Source: Profundicola sp048268105 (lineage in GTDB: Bacteria > Bacteroidota > Bacteroidia > Flavobacteriales > Weeksellaceae). Taken from it: a stretch of DNA of 64,000 nt. The stretch is taken from positions 89,354 through 153,353 of the forward strand of contig JBLWWH010000006.1 of NCBI GenBank assembly GCA_048268105.1. Direction: 5' to 3'. Shown here in pieces: positions 59,219-64,000 of the stretch (positions are counted from its first letter, which is position 1; every line of letters begins with the position of its first letter). A program made the position numbers and the translations under genes. Below the pieces are notes generated by a model. The model was not told the DNA's origin, did no database searches, and saw only the letters and a list, made by a program, of their open reading frames with translations.

Positions 59219-60127
59219 TTAATCTACAATTAATTCATCATAAGATAATATCGTTGTGTAGCCTTTCCGTTTAAAATAATCCAAATCATGGTCTCGACTG
59301 GTAACTAAAACAAAATCACCTCCCCAAGCTCCCAGACTTTTAATCATACCATTTTTATAATCAGGAAATAATCTATCTTTAACCGTATCCAATTCCAAAT
59401 GCCCCGAAATAATATATTCGTGAACGTACAAGATGTCTTCAAATTCGTCTAAACTTTTGCAGGATTTAATTTGCAAACTTAAATCAGTGATGGATCTTAT
59501 TAAATCTTTATCTTTTTCAAACGCACGATACCTTTCAATTCCTTCGCGGCTATTCTGTTTTTCATTTAAATAAACAAAATAGATGTGTTGGGTAATGCTC
59601 TCATCTAGCTGAATTAAACCAACTTTTCTATCCTTTTTAGTTAATTGATAGGATTGTGGTTTCGGAAACATCGCACAACTAATATCGTATCCACTTCCTC
59701 CAAATGTTTTCTCTAATAATTTAAAAGCATCTATATCTGCATATTTAGATAAAAGAGAAATTAATGTAGAACTAGAGCCTAATCCCCATTCCTTTGGAAA
59801 TTCTAGCTGCGTGCTAAATTGTATTTTTTTATGACTAAAAATTTCAGGATTCAATGACTGAACAGCTTTCAGAATATTGGAAATATTTTTTCCTAACGAA
59901 GAATCACGAGATGAAATGACCTCTAAGTTTTCATCTAATTCAGTTTCAAACCACAAGGAATCATCATATAAGAAAGCCTTCCACAGAATTTGTGTGTATT
60001 GGTACTCTGTTTCTTCCACTTTTAGCCTCTGACCTAATTTGGTCGGAAGTCCAATGGCTAATGCTCCATCCAGAACCACATATTCCCCAGAAAGTAATAA
60101 TTTTCCGTTAGCGAAGTATTCTTCCAT
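59219..60127 (-). CDS. GHMP-family kinase (mevalonate-kinase-like)
   Basis: A 302-residue small-molecule kinase. Motifs: NGKLLLSGEYVVLDGA near the N-terminus, the phosphate loop WGLGSSSTLISLLSKY (motif 2, about residues 113-128), the GHMP motif GSGYDISCAMF, and the C-terminal SLGAWGGDFVLVT. The exact substrate is unclear; flavobacterial relatives are annotated mevalonate or phosphomevalonate kinases. Its start overlaps the fabD stop as TAATG, so the two are co-translated. Confidence 0.8.
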   Translation of the reverse strand: MEEYFANGKLLLSGEYVVLDGALAIGLPTKLGQRLKVEETEYQYTQILWKAFLYDDSLWFETELDENLEVISSRDSSLGKNISNILKAVQSLNPEIFSHKKIQFSTQLEFPKEWGLGSSSTLISLLSKYADIDAFKLLEKTFGGSGYDISCAMFPKPQSYQLTKKDRKVGLIQLDESITQHIYFVYLNEKQNSREGIERYRAFEKDKDLIRSITDLSLQIKSCKSLDEFEDILYVHEYIISGHLELDTVKDRLFPDYKNGMIKSLGAWGGDFVLVTSRDHDLDYFKRKGYTTILSYDELIVD

Positions 60128-61002
60128 TATATTACACCTGAAACTTGAGCTTCTCTTTCAATTTTTTTAATCAAACCTTGTAAAGTTCTACCAGGTCCAA
60201 CTTCCAAATAACTCGTTAAACCTTCTGCCCACATATTTTGAATAGTTTGCGTCCACCTAACTGGAGCCGTAAGTTGAATGTTCAAATTCTTTTTAATTTC
60301 ATCTGGATCACTTACAGCACTAGCCGTCACATTTTGAAAAATAGGACAAATAGGCTTGTGGAATCTTACCTGCTCAATGGCTTTTTCTAGCTTTTCTCTC
60401 GCAGGTTCCATCATGGGCGAATGAAATGCACCACCAACAGGTAAAATCAATGCTCGTTTAGCTCCTTTTTCTTTTAATAATTCACAAGCTTTTTCTACAG
60501 CTTCTACCTCCCCAGAAATCACCAATTGACCCGGACAGTTATAATTAGCTGGAACTACTATACCATCTACAGATGCACAAACTTCCTCTACGATGCTATC
60601 GTCTAAACCTAAAATAGCTGCCATAGTCGATGGTTGAATTTCACAAGCCTCTTGCATAGCTTCAGCACGTTTAGCAACTAATTGCATTCCATCTTCAAAA
60701 GATAAGGCATTGGCAGCCACCAAAGCAGAAAACTCACCTAAAGAATGACCAGCAACTGCATTAGGCTCAAATGTTTCGATCATCTGCGCTAAAGAAACAG
60801 AATGTAAAAATACCGCTGGCTGCGTAACATTGGTTTGCTTCAAATCCTCAGCGGTTCCTTCAAACATGATTTTCTTAATATCAAAACCTAATATTTGGTT
60901 CGCTTGATCGAATAAGCCTCTAACTACAGCGCTTTTTTCGTATAATTCTTTTCCCATTCCTGGGAATTGTGATCCTTGACCTGGAAAAACGTAAGCTTTC
61001 AT
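60127..61002 (-). CDS. fabD: Malonyl-CoA:ACP transacylase
   Basis: Moves malonyl groups onto acyl carrier protein to start fatty-acid elongation. The 291-residue protein has FPGQGSQFPGMGKELYE at the N-terminus, the active-site serine in AGHSLGEFSALVAA (about residue 84), and the catalytic histidine in GGAFHSPMMEPA (about residue 195), then YLEVGPGRTLQGLIKKI. Upstream gene of the TAATG-coupled pair with the GHMP kinase. Confidence 0.95.
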   Translation of the reverse strand: MKAYVFPGQGSQFPGMGKELYEKSAVVRGLFDQANQILGFDIKKIMFEGTAEDLKQTNVTQPAVFLHSVSLAQMIETFEPNAVAGHSLGEFSALVAANALSFEDGMQLVAKRAEAMQEACEIQPSTMAAILGLDDSIVEEVCASVDGIVVPANYNCPGQLVISGEVEAVEKACELLKEKGAKRALILPVGGAFHSPMMEPAREKLEKAIEQVRFHKPICPIFQNVTASAVSDPDEIKKNLNIQLTAPVRWTQTIQNMWAEGLTSYLEVGPGRTLQGLIKKIEREAQVSGVI

Positions 61003-61246
61003 AAATTCTTATTTTGTTCTAAATTCAAAGATACAGTTTAATAGTAAATTTTAATACTGTAGTTTTTATTTTTAAAAGCTACTTGAATATGAAATGAATT
61101 CAACAACTAAGTCATCTATAATTTTATAGACTTGACAATTAACTTTTTAACCATGTGCCAAGCTGTTCCGATTGCAAATCCATGGTTTATTTAATTCTTT
61201 TCAAATAAAGTTGGTGTATTTTCTAAAAGGAAACGTAAATTTAACA

Positions 61247-61274
61247 TTGGTGGTAATTTAATCTCATATTTTTG
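61247..61274 (+). promoter_or_regulatory. Promoter of the PiT transporter gene
   Basis: TTG (61247-61249) and TATTTTTG (61267-61274), 17-base spacing, 26 bases before the ATG. The rest of the 298-base gap (61003-61246) shows nothing further. Confidence 0.7.
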
Positions 61275-61300
61275 CCCCTTCACAAAACTTTAAATAGTAT

Positions 61301-63616
61301 ATGGAGAGTTTATATGTTTTTATAGTAGGTTTACTTTTCTTACTAGCTGTTTTTGATTTGGTAGTTGGTGTTAGTAATGACGCTGTAAACTTCTTAAACT
61401 CGGCAATTGGATCCAACGTAGCAAAATGGCGAACCATCATGATTATTGCTTCGGTGGGTATTATGTTAGGAGCTATGACCTCCGGTGGAATGATGGAAGT
61501 GGCCCGGAAAGGGATATTTAACCCCCAGCATTTCTATTTCAATGAAATCATGATCCTCTTCTTAGCGGTGATGATTACCGATATTATACTCCTCGACTTG
61601 TTTAATACCTTTGGAATGCCCACCAGTACAACGGTTTCTATTGTTTTCGAGATTTTAGGAGCCTCTTTTGCACTTTCTGTTATCAAGACGCTCAATGGCG
61701 ATCTGCCCATGAATTATTTATTCAATTTAGATCAGCCTGATAAAGGAATTATTGGATTCATGAATTGGGAAAAAGCAGGAGGAATTGTTTCTGGTATCTT
61801 GCTCTCCGTTGTAATAGCTTTTACGGTGGGTGCAATTGTTCAATTTATTTCTAGATTCTTCTTTTCATTCAGGTACAATGAAAAAATGAAATATTTTGGT
61901 TCAATCTTTAGTGGATTAGCCTTCTCAGCCATACTTTACTTCTTGATTTTTAAGGGAATGGGTTCTGTAGTTAAAGACGTAGAAGTGGGCGAAATGAATT
62001 TTTTCCAAGCAAATTTTGCAGTCTTTTATAATTGGGTGTCAACACACATTCCTATCTTTATTTTAATAAGTTTTATTATATCGAGTATATCGATGTACGT
62101 GCTGCAAAAGAAAAACGTTAATCCGCTTAAATTGGTTGTTCTTTTTGGTACTTTCTCCCTTGCTATGGCATTTGCAGGTAACGACTTGGTGAATTTTATT
62201 GGGGTTCCTATTGCAGCTTGGCAATCCTATGATTTGTGGAGTGGTACTGGAATAGCACCAACAGAAATGCTAATGGATGGCTTAGCCGGTAAAGTGGAAA
62301 CACCTTATATAATGCTTATGTTGGCAGGTGCCATCATGACACTCACCTTATGGTTTTCTAAAAAAGCACGTAGCGTTACCGAGACAGAGGTTAAGCTTGG
62401 AGCACAAGCAGAAATAGATGAAAGATTTAAACCAAATTTAGTAGCAAGACTCATTGTTGATGCTACAGCCACTCTCAATAAAAGCATTGGAAAAGTATTG
62501 CCTAAACCAATAGCTCAAAAGCTAAATGAGAGATTTGCTCCGGTAGATATAACCGAAAATGAAGGAGCTGCAGCTCATTTCGATTTGGTTCGTGCTTCGG
62601 TTAACCTAGTTACTGCTTCTATTTTAATTGCTATAGCAACAGACTTACAACTTCCACTTTCTACCACCTATGTATCTTTTATGGTAGCTATGGGTACATC
62701 CCTTTCAGATAGAGCTTGGGGTAGAGAAAGTGCGGTTTATCGCATTGCAGGAGTTATGAACGTTGTCGTAGGCTGGTTCCTAACAGCATTTATTGCCTCT
62801 ACAGTGGCTGCTATTTTTGCCGCTATTATGTACTACGGTGGAATCTATGGAATTCTTGCCCTTGTTGGTGCTGCTGGTTTTATGATTTTCAAAACCTCTA
62901 GACATCATACAAGTAAATTAGAGAAAGAAGCATTAACGGCAACCAAAACCTCCATCAACTATAAAGATGTAAATGAAACTTTGTCCTTATTATCAACAGG
63001 CGTTGATCAGGCCATGGGAGATATCAAACGCACTTTAGAACTTACGTATATTGGTGTGGTAAAAGAAAATAAGCGCGCGCTTACAGATGCAAACGAAAAA
63101 TTAGATCATCTAAATAGTGAATATGCCATGGTTAAAAATGGATTGTTCAAAATTATTAAAAAGAACAAATCAGACGAAACTACATCGGCACACTTATATG
63201 TCTTAACATATGATTTAATGCAAGATATTCTTCAAAGCCTATCTCTAATTGTTGAATCAGCTACAGTACACGTTAAAAATAATCACAAACCACTTACCCG
63301 CGAGCAATGTACACACATTGCCTCGGTCAAAGATCTGTTGGCGGATTATTTAGTATTCCTAAAAGATATTATTCGTAACGGAGACTTCACAGATGCAAAC
63401 GTACAAGAGCTTTATGTTAGAAAGAAAAACCTTCTGCTAGAAATTGAATTAGCAACTTCACAACAAATAGAAGGTATTATGGATAAAAAATACGGATTCA
63501 AGAATACTTCCTTATACTTTACAGTATTAATGGAGTTGAAAGACTTGATTGCAGTTTCTACAAGATTCGCCAAATTGTACAAGCGTATCTATCAAGACGG
63601 AAAACTGACTAAGTAA
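61301..63616 (+). CDS. PiT-family inorganic phosphate transporter with long C-terminal domain
   Basis: A 771-residue phosphate:cation symporter of the PiT/Pho4 group. The two PD001131 signatures are present in duplicated form: GVSNDAVNFLNSAIGS (about residues 24-39, GANDxxN) and AFAGNDLVNFIGVPIAAW (about 291-308). Paired TFGMPTSTTVSIVFEI and LQLPLSTTYVSFMVAMGTS segments mark the two halves. About 12 helices end near residue 545; a soluble segment from about 560 (LSLLSTGVDQAMGDIKRTLE) resembles a PhoU-like helical domain. Fusion to a PhoU-like tail is known in Bacteroidota; a regulatory role is inference. Confidence 0.88.
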   Translation: MESLYVFIVGLLFLLAVFDLVVGVSNDAVNFLNSAIGSNVAKWRTIMIIASVGIMLGAMTSGGMMEVARKGIFNPQHFYFNEIMILFLAVMITDIILLDLFNTFGMPTSTTVSIVFEILGASFALSVIKTLNGDLPMNYLFNLDQPDKGIIGFMNWEKAGGIVSGILLSVVIAFTVGAIVQFISRFFFSFRYNEKMKYFGSIFSGLAFSAILYFLIFKGMGSVVKDVEVGEMNFFQANFAVFYNWVSTHIPIFILISFIISSISMYVLQKKNVNPLKLVVLFGTFSLAMAFAGNDLVNFIGVPIAAWQSYDLWSGTGIAPTEMLMDGLAGKVETPYIMLMLAGAIMTLTLWFSKKARSVTETEVKLGAQAEIDERFKPNLVARLIVDATATLNKSIGKVLPKPIAQKLNERFAPVDITENEGAAAHFDLVRASVNLVTASILIAIATDLQLPLSTTYVSFMVAMGTSLSDRAWGRESAVYRIAGVMNVVVGWFLTAFIASTVAAIFAAIMYYGGIYGILALVGAAGFMIFKTSRHHTSKLEKEALTATKTSINYKDVNETLSLLSTGVDQAMGDIKRTLELTYIGVVKENKRALTDANEKLDHLNSEYAMVKNGLFKIIKKNKSDETTSAHLYVLTYDLMQDILQSLSLIVESATVHVKNNHKPLTREQCTHIASVKDLLADYLVFLKDIIRNGDFTDANVQELYVRKKNLLLEIELATSQQIEGIMDKKYGFKNTSLYFTVLMELKDLIAVSTRFAKLYKRIYQDGKLTK

Positions 63617-63640
63617 TATTAAAACACCTATTAATATAAA

Positions 63641-63668
63641 GAGGGGGAGCGTTAGCTCTCCTTTCTTT
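63641..63668 (+). terminator. Terminator of the PiT gene
   Basis: GGGGAGC and GCTCTCC pair around GTTA with one G-T wobble, then CTTTCTTT. Confidence 0.7.
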
Positions 63669-63671
63669 ATT

Positions 63672-63913
63672 AGGGCGTGCCCTTGTTGCAGGTTTGCGTC
63701 ATGCTTAAATCATAAATTCTAAACATTGCAAAAATACCTTTTTACTAAAGGGTGGGAGAGGGAGAAGCAACAAGATCAGGCTGTTTCGGGGTTCCGTCTT
63801 CAGCTGGCTGGGACCAATTTAGAGTCAGGTATAACCAAAGCGACGCTCAACATAAGCTTACAAGTAAGCCAACCTAAGTCCAGCAGAAGACCAAGCCCTG
63901 TCCATCCTTCACG
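63672..63913. repeat. Non-coding, probable intergenic repeat element
   Basis: A GC-richer stretch that stands out from its AT-rich surroundings. It opens with the near-palindrome GGGCGTGCCC (63673-63682), includes GCTGTTTCGGGGTTCCG (63779-63795), a perfect hairpin GCTTAC-AA-GTAAGC (63856-63869) and ends CCCTGTCCATCCTTCACGC. The opening and closing motifs recall interspersed elements found between genes in many Bacteroidota genomes. It contains a short open frame (63726-63932) that I do not accept as a gene. Bases 63914-64000 show nothing definite. Confidence 0.5.
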
Positions 63914-64000
63914 CGAAAAATGCACGGCTTGAGGCTCATTTTTATCGTCTAGATTCCTTCATAGTAGAGTAGCAAAAAACCCCAGTTAAAATAAATTTAA

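Noticed and set aside
63726..63932. Open frame of 68 codons near the window end
   Set aside because: It covers repeat-like non-coding DNA, is rich in serine, proline and glutamine, and has no promoter box; not accepted as a gene.

Overview
This window is an AT-rich stretch of chromosome from a member of the Bacteroidota, most likely a flavobacterium-like (Flavobacteriales) organism. Four things support this. At least a dozen genes have the Bacteroidota promoter -7 box TAnnTTTG, several with a TTG or TTTG 17-22 bases upstream, and Shine-Dalgarno sequences are essentially absent. There are type IX secretion and gliding genes: a protein with a gliding-type C-terminal sorting domain, a T9SS plug protein and a GldI-like isomerase. 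The cell uses a complete Na+-translocating NADH:quinone reductase (nqrABCDEF) with an ApbE flavin transferase. It also has small protein families that I know from Bacteroidota. The Na+ pump and a Na+:solute symporter fit a marine or saline habitat, but that is inference.

Layout. 0-10 kb: end of rpsB, tsf, a large T9SS-exported protein, apbE, a split transketolase and lon. 9.7-12.2 kb: an ECF sigma factor, a putative anti-sigma factor and a beta-barrel protein on the minus strand, interrupted by a heptamer repeat. 12.2-19.3 kb: a hairpin-rich intergenic repeat, a three-subunit succinate dehydrogenase, tryptophanase and P5C dehydrogenase. 19.5-22.5 kb: a small CNGKC-motif protein, a TonB receptor carrying the copper-ligand motifs of the OprC/NosA group, and a small conserved protein. 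22.6-31.8 kb: T9SS plug protein, the nqr operon, a decayed tandem copy of the 3' end of nqrF, and an FNR-type reductase. 32-39.3 kb: nrnA, gldI-like and cyclophilin-FKBP genes overlap in one unit; then Nif3, a zinc-ribbon relative without its cysteines, ppk2, DUF2007 and rplS. 39.4-46.6 kb: rRNA methyltransferase, glycosyltransferase, tadA, thioesterase, an HU-SPOR protein, a tandem structured repeat, dprA and ctlX. 46.6-57.6 kb: SSS symporter, recR, glycosyltransferase, SelO, two tandem OMPs, SpoU methyltransferase, tamL, trmB and an M48 lipoprotein. 57.7-64 kb: a SAM-II-like riboswitch in front of metK, a GHMP kinase, fabD, a PiT phosphate transporter and a repeat-like non-coding end.

How the genes fit together. 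Respiration: ApbE attaches FMN to NqrB and NqrC, Nqr makes a Na+ gradient from NADH, and the class-B SdhCAB feeds the quinone pool; the SSS symporter would use the Na+ gradient. Amino acids: tryptophanase, P5C dehydrogenase and the CtlX-type hydrolase all catabolise amino acids. Phosphate: PiT and PPK2. Envelope: TamL, the T9SS plug protein, GldI-like, TonB receptor, OMPs, SPOR protein.

The window is mostly core genome. I see no prophage, transposase, CRISPR array or defence island. The least explained items are non-coding: two tandem units of about 119 bases before dprA with conserved interiors but different closing stems, the nqrF 3' remnant, the heptamer array after the anti-sigma gene, and the 12.4-kb palindromic element. 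All product calls were made by eye from protein motifs; no database search was run.
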